A stretch of DNA of 64,000 nt from NCBI RefSeq assembly GCF_009755355.1, contig NZ_WQLB01000010.1, positions 68,794-132,793 on the forward strand. The letters run 5' to 3'. A program made the translations under genes and the position numbers. Each line of letters starts with the position of its first letter. Positions within the stretch are counted from its first letter, which is position 1. Under the pieces are notes generated by a model. That model saw only the letters and a program-made list of their open reading frames with translations. It had not been told where the DNA came from and ran no database searches. Shown here piece after piece: positions 38,720 to 49,500 of this stretch. This DNA is from Deinococcus arboris. Lineage in GTDB: Bacteria > Deinococcota > Deinococci > Deinococcales > Deinococcaceae.

Positions 38720-39364
38720 ATGCCTGGAAAGCGCGTCTACGATGATGGCTGCGCCGCCGCCCACGCCCTGGATCTGGTGGGAGAGCGCTGGGCGCTGCTG
38801 GTCGTGCGCGAACTGCTGTTGGGCCCGCGCCGCTTCACCGACCTGCAAGAGCAGCTGCGGGGCATCAGCCCCACGGTGCTGACCCAGCGCCTGGGTGACT
38901 TGGAAGAGGTGGGGGTGGTGCGGCGCGAGCAATTGCCGCCCCCGGTCAGCGCACGGGTGTACGCCCTGACGCCCTGGGGCCGCGAACTGGAACCTGTCTT
39001 GCAGGCGCTGGGCCGCTGGGGCGCCCGCTCGCCTGGCCGTCCGGCCCAGGCCCCCATCAGTACGGCGACCCTGCTGACCGCCTTAAAAACCATGAATGGG
39101 GGCAAACTGCCTGGGGCGACCGTGGCCCTGGATCTCGGGCCAGAGGGGCAGTACACCGTGCTCCTCCGGGGGCAGACGGCGGAAGTGACGTCTGGGCTGA
39201 GCCTGACAGCCGAGGTGACCCTCACGGGCCCGGTGGGTGCGCTGGGCGCTGTGATTTTCGGCGGGCAACCGCTGGACAAGATCATAAAGGTCGCCGGCGA
39301 CCGCGACCTGGCCGAGCACTTCGTCCGGGCCTTTCCGCTGCCGCCTTCGGTTGAGCGGAGCTGA
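38720..39364 (+). CDS. HxlR family regulator with C-terminal SCP2-like domain
   Basis: A 214-residue regulator. The HxlR winged helix occupies about residues 5-105: CAAAHALDLVGERWALLVVREL, then GPRRFTDLQEQLRGISPTVLTQRL and VRREQLPPPVSARVYALTPWG. The C-terminal region (from about residue 112) resembles a sterol-carrier (SCP2) module (TVALDLGPEGQYTVLLRGQ, AEVTLTGPVGALGAVIFG), which may bind a lipid-like ligand. It probably controls the divergent VOC/MFS operon. Unlike most HxlR it is double length. TACACT 9 nt before the ATG. Confidence 0.85.
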   Translation: MPGKRVYDDGCAAAHALDLVGERWALLVVRELLLGPRRFTDLQEQLRGISPTVLTQRLGDLEEVGVVRREQLPPPVSARVYALTPWGRELEPVLQALGRWGARSPGRPAQAPISTATLLTALKTMNGGKLPGATVALDLGPEGQYTVLLRGQTAEVTSGLSLTAEVTLTGPVGALGAVIFGGQPLDKIIKVAGDRDLAEHFVRAFPLPPSVERS

Positions 39365-39402
39365 AGGGCACCCGCCTCTGCGCGCCTTTCCCCGGCGCCA
39401 TC

Positions 39403-39870
39403 ATGGGTCCTATGACGGCGGACCCACCCGATGCAGCCTCGCTGCTGGCCGACCTGACCTCCCGCGATCCGCAGCGCGTGTGGGCCGCTTCCCATGCGGT
39501 CATTCGGCTGCCCGTCGCGGCGCGCCTCCCCCTAGTGCCGCACCTGGCCGCCATCCGGCAGGCCACTGACGGTCTGGACCTGGGCGGGGCCTTTTATTCC
39601 AACAACGATCATTTGCGCCAGGCGCTGCGGACGCTGAAGGCGGCGCGCGACGGACGCTGCTCCTGCACGCTCTATCCGGGGTACCTGTTCTACGACCCCA
39701 ACAAGGAACAGGCCAGCGGCGCTGTAAGCATCCTCTCGACCTCGCCGCCCGACTGGAACATAACCTACCGCTGCCAGTGTCGGGTCTGCAGCACCAAATA
39801 CAACGTGGAACAGGGTGAGTACCACTACACCTGGTGGGACTGGAAGCCCACGACCCGTTCTCAGGCTTGA
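39403..39870 (+). CDS. Cysteine-rich hypothetical protein
   Basis: A 155-residue protein. The N-terminal half is helical (RDPQRVWAASHAVIRLPVAA) and the C-terminal half has six cysteines in CSC and CQCRVCSTKY, which might bind zinc. Starts at 39403 or 39412 are both possible. It follows the HxlR gene by 38 bases and could be cotranscribed. No family recognised. Confidence 0.6.
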   Translation: MGPMTADPPDAASLLADLTSRDPQRVWAASHAVIRLPVAARLPLVPHLAAIRQATDGLDLGGAFYSNNDHLRQALRTLKAARDGRCSCTLYPGYLFYDPNKEQASGAVSILSTSPPDWNITYRCQCRVCSTKYNVEQGEYHYTWWDWKPTTRSQA

Positions 39871-39936
39871 GGATTGCTGAAGCTCAGCAGTGCTTACCCT
39901 CAGCGCCGCCGCACAGGATTCCCCTACGGTCAGGGT

Positions 39937-41463
39937 ATGGTTCCGCTGCAACGTCTGACCGCCTGCACCGCTCTGCTGCTGGTTGCTGCCGCCTCCGCCC
40001 AAACGCCGAATGCGGCGGCCCTGCAGGCCCTGGGCACCGCATACGCCACCTACCTAAGCGCCGGGCGCCTGCGCGACGACTGCGCAGCGCGCGATCCGGG
40101 CACGGCGGCCGCCACCAAACAGGCGTATGCCGCCTGGCTGAGCGCCCAGAAGCTCGAAGGCTTTGACGCTGGACTGCGCAAACGTCTGGGCGACGCCAAC
40201 GTGACGCAACTGCGCTCCAGCCTCAACCCCCAGTTGGACGCCCTGGTCGGTAGTATGCGGACCCTCGGGACGGCAGCCCAGGTGTGTGCCGCTTACCGCG
40301 CGCAGCTCAAGGGTGACACCTTCGACGTGCGCGGCAAGGTGCCGCAGCTGAATACTCTGCTGGGCACCGGGACTGCGGCCGGGACGACTGCGGCGACGAC
40401 CACCACAACTAAGGCTGCGCCGGCCTCTACTGGGCCCACCGTGCGCTACACCGTGGCGCAGCTGTCCTCCCTGGCGGGGCAGACGCTGGCCGCCCTGCCC
40501 AAGACCACGTCCAGCAGCGTCGCCGAGCAGGCGGTGGTGACCAAGCTCCGCGCGCTAGGGCCGCAGGTCGCAGTCACGGGCACCGTGCAGCGCAGCCGCT
40601 CGCTGACCCAGAGCGACGACCGCCGCGAGGTCAAATGGTCGGTGTACTGCTACGACATGGCCGGCGACGCGGCCGACCCGCCCAAGGGCCAAACTGTCAC
40701 CGTGGTCGGCCGCGTGCGCGAGTTTGACCGAGATACCTCTCTGACGCTGGAAGGGTGCCGCGTGGTCAATCCGGCCGGCCTGAAAGCCTCAACCCTGCCC
40801 GCAGCAGATGTGGGCTGGCGCTTCAAGAACCAGCCCGCCGAACGCTTTCTGGTGGCGGCGGGGCAGGGCCTGAAAGACAGCGAGGTGCTGGGCGTCTACA
40901 CCACCCAGTCCAGCGGCATTGGGGTGGGTGGCATGGTCATCGTGACCTTCCCGCCGTACCTGTTCTTGAAAGACGGCACGGTGTACAACGACCCCTCGTG
41001 GGCGCCGAGCAGCTTCAACGCCAAGCTGTCACGGCAACTCGAACCCCAGAAATGGGGCAAGTGGACCCGGCAGGGCCAGAACTTCCAGATTCGCTGGGGC
41101 GACGGCGAAACCGAGACCTTCGAGGTGCAAGACGCCATCAAGCCGGCGGCGGCCGGGCTGAAGCTGAGCGGCACCTACGCCTCGCTGGGCGGCGGGGGCA
41201 ACACGGCGATGGGCGGCGATGTGATGGTGGCCGGGGGCAGCGATTACACCTTCAAGCCGGACGGCACCTTTACTGGGGGCCGCTTCGGGGGTGCGTCCAC
41301 CTCGAACATGGCGGTGGGCAGTCAGTCGCGCGGCGGGGGCCGTTACAGCATTCAGGGCTACGGCATCACGATTAAGCCCACCAGCGGCCCGGAACAGCGT
41401 CTGCTGTTTTACCGCTTTGGAGACGCCCTGCACATCGGCGGCTCGGACTTCGTGCGGGACTGA
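39937..41463 (+). CDS. Secreted hypothetical protein, 508 residues
   Basis: The start MVPLQRLTACTALLLVAAASA is a clear signal peptide. A helical region (about residues 22-140) is followed by a Thr/Ala-rich linker ([15 protein letters not shown], about 151-165), then beta-rich domains. The last third is glycine-rich and repeats the motif of aromatic turns (SGTYASLGGGG, YTFKPDGTFTGGRFGG), similar to lipocalin-like or beta-sandwich surface proteins. A TACGGT box (39925-39930) is 6 nt before the ATG. No close family recognised; stop is 6 bases from the convergent phosphotransferase. Confidence 0.75.
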   Translation: MVPLQRLTACTALLLVAAASAQTPNAAALQALGTAYATYLSAGRLRDDCAARDPGTAAATKQAYAAWLSAQKLEGFDAGLRKRLGDANVTQLRSSLNPQLDALVGSMRTLGTAAQVCAAYRAQLKGDTFDVRGKVPQLNTLLGTGTAAGTTAATTTTTKAAPASTGPTVRYTVAQLSSLAGQTLAALPKTTSSSVAEQAVVTKLRALGPQVAVTGTVQRSRSLTQSDDRREVKWSVYCYDMAGDAADPPKGQTVTVVGRVREFDRDTSLTLEGCRVVNPAGLKASTLPAADVGWRFKNQPAERFLVAAGQGLKDSEVLGVYTTQSSGIGVGGMVIVTFPPYLFLKDGTVYNDPSWAPSSFNAKLSRQLEPQKWGKWTRQGQNFQIRWGDGETETFEVQDAIKPAAAGLKLSGTYASLGGGGNTAMGGDVMVAGGSDYTFKPDGTFTGGRFGGASTSNMAVGSQSRGGGRYSIQGYGITIKPTSGPEQRLLFYRFGDALHIGGSDFVRD

Positions 41464-41469
41464 CGCCGC

Positions 41470-42291
41470 TTAGCCGGGGAGACTGACCGCGAAGGAGCGG
41501 AGCGCCGCTTCGGTAAAGGTCCTGTGCCGTTCTCGCAACTGCTGTTCCAGGGCAGCGGGCAGGCCCCAGGTGTGCAGCCGGCCGCAGGGCCGCAAGGCGA
41601 CGCGCAGATCCCAGTAGGGCAAGTCGGTCAGGGCCTGCCCGCTGAGCGCTGTGTAAGTCTGTGTGAAAGCGTCCATCGCCTCCTCACCTTGAAAAAACAG
41701 GAGTTCCAGGCGGGTATTGCCCACATCGGCCAGCGGATGACCCAAAGCCGCGTCTTCCCAGTCGATCACTGCCGATAGCTGCCCGGCGTGCCACAGGGTA
41801 TTGCCGGGCCAGAGGTCGCCGTGCAGGAGCGTGGTCTTCCCCACTGGCCTGGGGACCGTGACCAGCGCCGCCCTGAGCCGGCCTTCTGACAGCGAGTCGT
41901 CCAGTTGCGGCCCGGCTGCGGGGACTTCGCCCAGTGGCGCCAGCGGCCAATCCACCGGGGGCAGTGCCTGAAGCCGCGCCAGAAAGGCCGCCAACTGAAC
42001 CGGGTCGGCGCCTGCCTCAGTGCCACTGCGGCCCTCCACAAAGGCTGTAATCATTCCCCCTGGCGCCTGATAGAGCGGCTCGGGCACCGGAAGGCCAGCG
42101 GCCCAAAGCCGGCGCAGCAGGGCCGCTTGCTGTGCCGACGTACCTGGCCCCTGCCGCACCACCACGCGGCGCGCTGGCCCTTGACCCAGAACCACCTCAC
42201 AGGCGGTGACCGTCGCCGACACGCCGCCCGGCAGACGCTGAAGGCGCTGGACCTGCACTTCCGGATGCCAGGCCCGCAGCAGGCTCAGCAC
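41470..42291 (-). CDS. Phosphotransferase (aminoglycoside phosphotransferase/choline kinase fold)
   Basis: A 273-residue kinase-like enzyme. The Brenner motif LLHGDLWPGNTLW is near residue 168 and AVIDWEDAALGHPLADVG near 185, with the nucleotide-binding N-lobe upstream. The GTG at 42291 is chosen because GGAGGG lies 9 bases before it; an ATG 60 bases further upstream overlaps the preceding gene. Substrate unknown (aminoglycoside, homoserine, fructosamine or other). Confidence 0.85.
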   Translation of the reverse strand: MLSLLRAWHPEVQVQRLQRLPGGVSATVTACEVVLGQGPARRVVVRQGPGTSAQQAALLRRLWAAGLPVPEPLYQAPGGMITAFVEGRSGTEAGADPVQLAAFLARLQALPPVDWPLAPLGEVPAAGPQLDDSLSEGRLRAALVTVPRPVGKTTLLHGDLWPGNTLWHAGQLSAVIDWEDAALGHPLADVGNTRLELLFFQGEEAMDAFTQTYTALSGQALTDLPYWDLRVALRPCGRLHTWGLPAALEQQLRERHRTFTEAALRSFAVSLPG

Positions 42292-42313
42292 GGAGGCAGT
42301 CCCTCCATTCAGC

Positions 42314-43123
42314 CTAATCCCACTGGGGGCGGGCGCTTTCCGGGTTGGCAATGCGCGCCGCCTCGCCCTGCTCCAGCCCCTCGATCTGGGCCATGTCCTC
42401 GTCGGTCAGCTGCAGCGTCTGCGCAACTAGGTTGCTCGCCAGGTTTTCACGTTTGGTGCTGGAGGGAATGACGCTGTGCCCTTGCCGCAGGGCCCAGGCA
42501 AGGGCCACCTGCGCGGGCGTGGCACCGTGCGCGCGGGCAATGGCCTGCATCACCTCATCGTTCATCACCTTGCCCACCGCCAGCGTCATGTACGAGGTCA
42601 GGTGAATGCCTTCCTGGCGGGCAAAAGCCACCAACTTACGGTTTTGGAGGTAGGGATGAATCTCGACCTGATTGGTGGCGAGGGGCACATCCCCCAGCAC
42701 CGCGCGCGCCTGTCGCAGCCCAGCAATATTGAAGTTTGACACGCCGATCTCGCGGGTCAGGCCCAGCTCATGCGCTTCGGCCAGGGCAGCCAGATATTCC
42801 TCGGGCGGCACTTCCCCATTCGGCACGGGCCAGTGAATCAGGGTGAGATCCACCTGCTCTAGACGCAGCTTGTCGAGGCTCTGGCGCAGGCTGTCCAGCA
42901 GCGCCTGGCGGCGGTAGTTGGCGGGCTTGATCTTGGTGGTGACGTAGACCTCAGTGCGCGGCACACCGCTGGCCTGCAAGACCTCGCCAATCTCGGCCTC
43001 GTTGTCATAGCCCTGGGCTGTATCAATGGCGCGGTAACCCAGGTCCAGCGCGTCGGCCACCACGCGGCGCACCACATCGTCTTTCAGTCGAAACGTGCCC
43101 AGTCCAAATGCCGGTACAGTCAT
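42314..43123 (-). CDS. Aldo/keto reductase
   Basis: A 269-residue NADPH-dependent reductase with the TIM barrel of the AKR family. The catalytic tetrad is visible: Asp and Tyr in [15 protein letters not shown] (near 36-50), Lys in TTKIKP (near 67), His in LIHWPVP (near 100). The nicotinamide loop GVSNFN and C-terminal [15 protein letters not shown] are as expected. The ATG at 43123 has AGGAGG 7 bases upstream. Probably 2,5-didehydrogluconate reductase-like; substrate not deducible. Confidence 0.93.
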   Translation of the reverse strand: MTVPAFGLGTFRLKDDVVRRVVADALDLGYRAIDTAQGYDNEAEIGEVLQASGVPRTEVYVTTKIKPANYRRQALLDSLRQSLDKLRLEQVDLTLIHWPVPNGEVPPEEYLAALAEAHELGLTREIGVSNFNIAGLRQARAVLGDVPLATNQVEIHPYLQNRKLVAFARQEGIHLTSYMTLAVGKVMNDEVMQAIARAHGATPAQVALAWALRQGHSVIPSSTKRENLASNLVAQTLQLTDEDMAQIEGLEQGEAARIANPESARPQWD

Positions 43124-43176
43124 GTGTCGTCCTCCTGTGTGGCGCCCAGGATAGGGCACGGCTAGCACAGTCAGTT

Positions 43177-43656
43177 CTAGGGACCGTTGCCCTCTAGACC
43201 GCGCCTACGCCAGCCCCACGACAACGCCGCGTCACGGGTGTCCAGGACGGAAAACCGGGTGGTCCAGGTCAGCTCGCCCAGGGCCGCGTCCACAGTCATC
43301 TGGCCTGTGGTCCACAGCGCCCAGCCCCACAGTGGCGCCAGCAGCCAGGGCAGGAAGCGGTGCCTGGCCCGCAGGATACGCCGCAGCCCGTGAACCGCCA
43401 GGCCACACACCAGCGCGTAAACCGCCCAGTCCAGCAGCAACGGCCCCAGAAAATAGGCGTCGTATTCGCTGGACACCAGGCCCCAGTGGGTCAAGGGCAG
43501 AGGAAAGCCGTACTGGTAAAGCGCAGCGTAGCCCTGGTCCCACTCGGCCTTTACATCTGCGGTGGTGCGCATGGTGAGGGCATGGACCAGACTCCAGGAC
43601 AGCGGTAGGGTCCAACGCAGATGTACCAACAACGCGGCGCGGCCTGAACGCGTCAC
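43177..43656 (-). CDS. Hypothetical membrane protein
   Basis: A 159-residue protein with four hydrophobic stretches (for instance [20 protein letters not shown] and [18 protein letters not shown]). The GTG start at 43656 overlaps the stop of the upstream small membrane protein (GTGA), so the two are coupled. It resembles no family known to me. Confidence 0.65.
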   Translation of the reverse strand: MTRSGRAALLVHLRWTLPLSWSLVHALTMRTTADVKAEWDQGYAALYQYGFPLPLTHWGLVSSEYDAYFLGPLLLDWAVYALVCGLAVHGLRRILRARHRFLPWLLAPLWGWALWTTGQMTVDAALGELTWTTRFSVLDTRDAALSWGWRRRGLEGNGP

Positions 43657-43868
43657 TCCAGCTCGAAGCGAGACGGCCAGTGCACGAAAGACCCCATCAC
43701 CAGCAGACCACCCAGCAGCGCAAGCGTCTGGTCCCCTATCAGCAGCCACAAGGCCATCAGGAGAGCGCCCAGAACACGAAACACCCAGCGCCAGAAGCGC
43801 CAGGGGAGGTCTAGGTTCGTCACAATCTGAATCAGACCTTCCAGCAGGCAGCCCAGCGAGTCTCTCAC
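43653..43868 (-). CDS. Small membrane protein, 71 residues
   Basis: Starts with GTG ([16 protein letters not shown]) with AAGGA upstream. It has two hydrophobic stretches ([35 protein letters not shown]) and ends FELE. Its stop overlaps the start of the next gene. It is divergent from pnp. Function unknown. Confidence 0.65.
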   Translation of the reverse strand: MRDSLGCLLEGLIQIVTNLDLPWRFWRWVFRVLGALLMALWLLIGDQTLALLGGLLVMGSFVHWPSRFELE

Positions 43869-43933
43869 GTCATTCCTTACGCGTCCTGCTTTCCAATCGT
43901 TGCCGCTGTCCGGCGCGGCATGACCGTGCGGGA

Positions 43934-43939
43934 TAGACT
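43934..43939 (+). promoter_or_regulatory. -10 box of pnp
   Basis: TAGACT lies 7 nt before the ATG at 43947, indicating a leaderless mRNA. Confidence 0.6.
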
Positions 43940-43946
43940 GAGATTC

Positions 43947-46112
<2,166 letters not shown>

Positions 46113-46127
46113 ACCCTTATGCCCTCT

Positions 46128-46158
46128 TGCCCCCGGCCCCAGTGGTCGGGGGTTTCGT
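46128..46158 (+). terminator. Possible terminator of pnp
   Basis: CCCCCGG...CGGGGGT forms a short G+C stem after the pnp stop, followed by TTTCG. The T-run is short. Confidence 0.5.
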
Positions 46159-46200
46159 CTCTCTGGAGTCGCCCAGCTCCTTCAGCTCTGACCTTGTGCC

Positions 46201-46380
46201 TGAGACGGACTCAGATTGAATCGTTTTTGCAAACGATTCAATCTGAGCGGAGCGAGAAGGAGCAAAACGGGTTCCGGGCGTGGAGTTTACAAATCGGAAC
46301 AGAACCGATTTGCAAACGAAACAGACGGAATCCGTATGAGATAAGGGCGTCCTTGATGTAGCTGGCGTCTAGGGCATGAG
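46201..46380. repeat. Palindromic intergenic element (SNR-like)
   Basis: A perfect 17-bp inverted repeat with a 4-base loop (46210-46226 with 46231-46247) is followed by an 8-bp one (46290-46297 with 46305-46312). G+C is lower than around it. From memory the words GAATCGTTT, CAAATCGG and GGAATCCGTATGAG occur in small noncoding repeats of Deinococcus, but only one copy is in this window. Confidence 0.6.
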
Positions 46381-46460
46381 GCCGTGGCCTCGACACAGCT
46401 CCTCCTGCTGCGCCCTCTCTCAAAGTCCGTCTGCTCCAATTGGGCCTGCTTGGCTCACAG
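46381..46460. other. Spacer between repeat element and terminator
   Basis: Eighty bases with nothing recognised. Confidence 0.3.
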
Positions 46461-46495
46461 CAAGGCGCCCCTCCAACTTGCGGAGGGGCGCCTTG
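46461..46495 (-). terminator. Terminator hairpin after the DUF11 protein gene
   Basis: A perfect 14-bp stem (46461-46474 with 46482-46495) has a 7-base loop, located 13 bases past the stop of the 1467-residue gene. It should end the transcript of the envelope cluster. Confidence 0.75.
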
Positions 46496-46507
46496 AAGGA
46501 ACTGTGC

Positions 46508-49500
46508 TTAGCGGATCGTGGCCTGGAAGCAGGCCGTCACACTCTCGCCCGCCAGCAGGGTGCCCAGGCCCAGGGTCATGGTGCCCCGGCTGAAGGTGCC
46601 GCCCGTGGTGGTCAGCGTGCCGGTATCGGCGTCGGCCACGCTGGTGCGGTAGGTGGTGGTGGTCACGCCTGCCGTGGTCCGCGCCACGCGCACCCCAAAG
46701 CCGGTGGCCGTCGTGGGTTCATCGGCGTCGTAGGCCGTGGTCAGGGCGTTCACGTTGCCGGGGACCTGATCGGTCAGGGCGTAGCCGGGGAGATCGGCAC
46801 CGCCCAGGTTGGTGGTGTCCAGGCAGTATTCCAGCACCTCGCCGGGCTTGCCGCCGCCGGACGTGCCAAACGCGCTGTTGGTGGTGACATTCCGCACGCG
46901 CTTGGTGATCTCGTTCAGCACGAAGCGGGTGGTGACCGGGGCTGAGGTGTTGTTGGCTGCGTTCGTGTCGCCCGTGGCCGAGAGGCTGGCCGTGTTCTGG
47001 GCGCTCTTGACCCCGGCCGCAGGGCTGATGGTGGCGGCGGCCGGCGCTGTCACGTTCAAGGTCAGGACGGTGCTGGCGTTGCCCGCCACGCTGGCCAGCG
47101 TCCAGGTCACGGTGCGGGTGCCCGCGTTGTAGCTGCCGCTGTTCGTGGCGCTCACGAAGGTCAGGCCGGTGGGCAGGACGTCGGTGACCGTGACGGTAGT
47201 GGCCGGCGTGGCCGTGGTGTTGGTCACGGTGATGGTGTAGGCGAAGGCCTCACCCGCCTTGGCAAACGCAGGGCCTGCCTTGGTGATGGCCAGGTCCAGC
47301 ACCGCGACCGGAGTGACGGTGGTCACCGTGGCGTCGTTGGCCGTCGCGGTGGCTGGGTCATCGGTGACGGCCGTCAGGACAGCGCCGTTGTCTCGGGTGC
47401 TGACCGTGCCCTGGTTCGACACCTGGGTGGGCGGATTGGCAGTATTGACGGTGACGCGGAACTTGATGATCGCCTCGCGGTCTGTGGTGTCGGCAGGCGT
47501 CTGATCCACCAGCAGCGAACCCACCTGCTGACCGGGGCTGTTGATGGATTGACCGCTCTGGGTGTAGGGCATCACACCGCCCGTCGCGTCGGCCACGGCG
47601 GTCCCGTTCAGGGTGGTGGTGCCCGCCACATAGGTGGTGCCCGCTGGAATCTGGTCCAGGAACTGGGTGTTGCCTGCCGCCACCGTGCCCGTGTTCTTCA
47701 CCGTGATGGTGTATTCCAGCGTGTCGCCCGGCTGCACGGTGGTGCCGCCGCCCACGCGCGTGGCGGTCTTGATGGCGCTGATGGTGCGCGTCAGGCTGGG
47801 GAAAGTGCAGCTGGCCAGGTCAGTGGCGCCGTTGTTGGCCGTGCCCACAGGAGTCGCAGTGAACGCCCGCAGATCCACGTTAATCATGCGGCCCGAACCC
47901 CCGCGCCCGAACAGGCCGTTGGGCGTGGCGCCAAAACCCCCGTAGGTGCCCACGATATCCGCGTCGGACAGGCGACCCAGGTAGATCAGATTGTTGTTGG
48001 CCGTCTCGATTTCCCAGAAGTCCAGGAACCCATCGGTGCCGGTGCTGCTGAGCAGAAAGAGGTTGCCACGGTTATCGGCGAAGAAGTCGCCGCTGGCGCC
48101 CAGGGTTGGCGCCGTGGCCGGCAGGCGGGTCAGGGCCGGCAGCGCGGTGTAGGTGGGGGTTGCCGTAGTGGTGAAGCTGTACAGGTTGCCGCCGCCGTCC
48201 ATGACGTACCCCACGTCATTTGAGGTCACCGCCATGCGCACGTACCGGCCGGTGGGCGTGGGCAGCGCCTGCCCCTCGGTCCAGGTGTTGGTCGCCACGT
48301 CGTAGCTCAGCAGACGGGAGTCGGTGTCGCGCACCACGAAGAACTTGGTGCCGCCCGCCTTGATGGCCAGCGTGGCGCTAAAGCCGGCCGTCCCAGTGCC
48401 CGTGTTCGGCACGGTGGTAATCAGGTCGCCCAGCACGTTGGTGGTATCGCCCACCGCGCGAATCTCGTTGCCGTTGTTGGCGGTCGAGCCGCTGAAATCA
48501 CCGCCGACCAGGGCGTAAAGGTTCGTGCAGGTCACCTGCGCGGTAACGGGAAAGGCAGCGGTAGAGGTGTTGTTGGTAGTAGGTGAATCGGTCACGCCGG
48601 CGGGTGCCGCGATGGTGGCCGTGTTCGTGACCGTGCCGTTGGTGCTGGCCGTGCCCGTCACCGTCAGGGTCACGTAATTAACGTTTCCTGTATCAACTGG
48701 CAGATTGGCACCTAGGCTGATGCTGTTGCCCGTGCCGCTGGCTGTGGCACAAGTGGCTGTGCCCGTCCCGGCGCAGGTCCAGCTCACGTTCGTCAGACTG
48801 GCCGGGACGGTATCAGCAATGGTGGCACCCGTCACGGCGCTGGGTCCGTTGTTCCTGGCGCGGATGATGTATGTCACGGTAGCGCCCTGGAAGGCGGAGG
48901 CCGGGCCAGTTTTGGTGATGGCCAGGTCGGCCACGAGATTCACGGTGTCTGCATCAGACGCCGAGTTATTGCTGGGGCTGGGGTCTACGGCGCCGCTGGG
49001 CGTATCCACGGTCGCTGTGTTCGTCACGGTGCCGCTGGTCGCGGTGATGGAGGCGGTCACGCGCAGTTCGTAGAACTGACCGCTGGCCAGGGCGGGCAGG
49101 GCGTAGCCCGTAGCGCCCTCCAGCTGAGCTGGGGTAGGCGTCGTCCCGGCCGTACACTGACCAGGGGTGGTCGAGCAGACCACGGCCGTTTTGCTCAGCC
49201 CAGAGGCCACCAGGTCTTTCAGGACAGCGCCAGTCACGCTATCAGGGCCATTGTTGGTCACGCGAATGGTGTAGCTGGTCGTGCCGTTCGGATTGACGGT
49301 GGTGGCGCCGTCGTCTTTGGTAATGGCCAGATCGGCGCGGCGGTTGATGGTTACAGCGCGGGTGCCCGTGTTATCAGCCACAGTGGTTGTCTCGGTCACG
49401 CCGCTGGTGGCGGTGGCGGTGTTCGTCACACTTCCAAATGCGGCGCCGTTGGCAGTGGCGGTGATGCGGTAACGCACGTTCTGGGTTCCCAACTGTGTGG

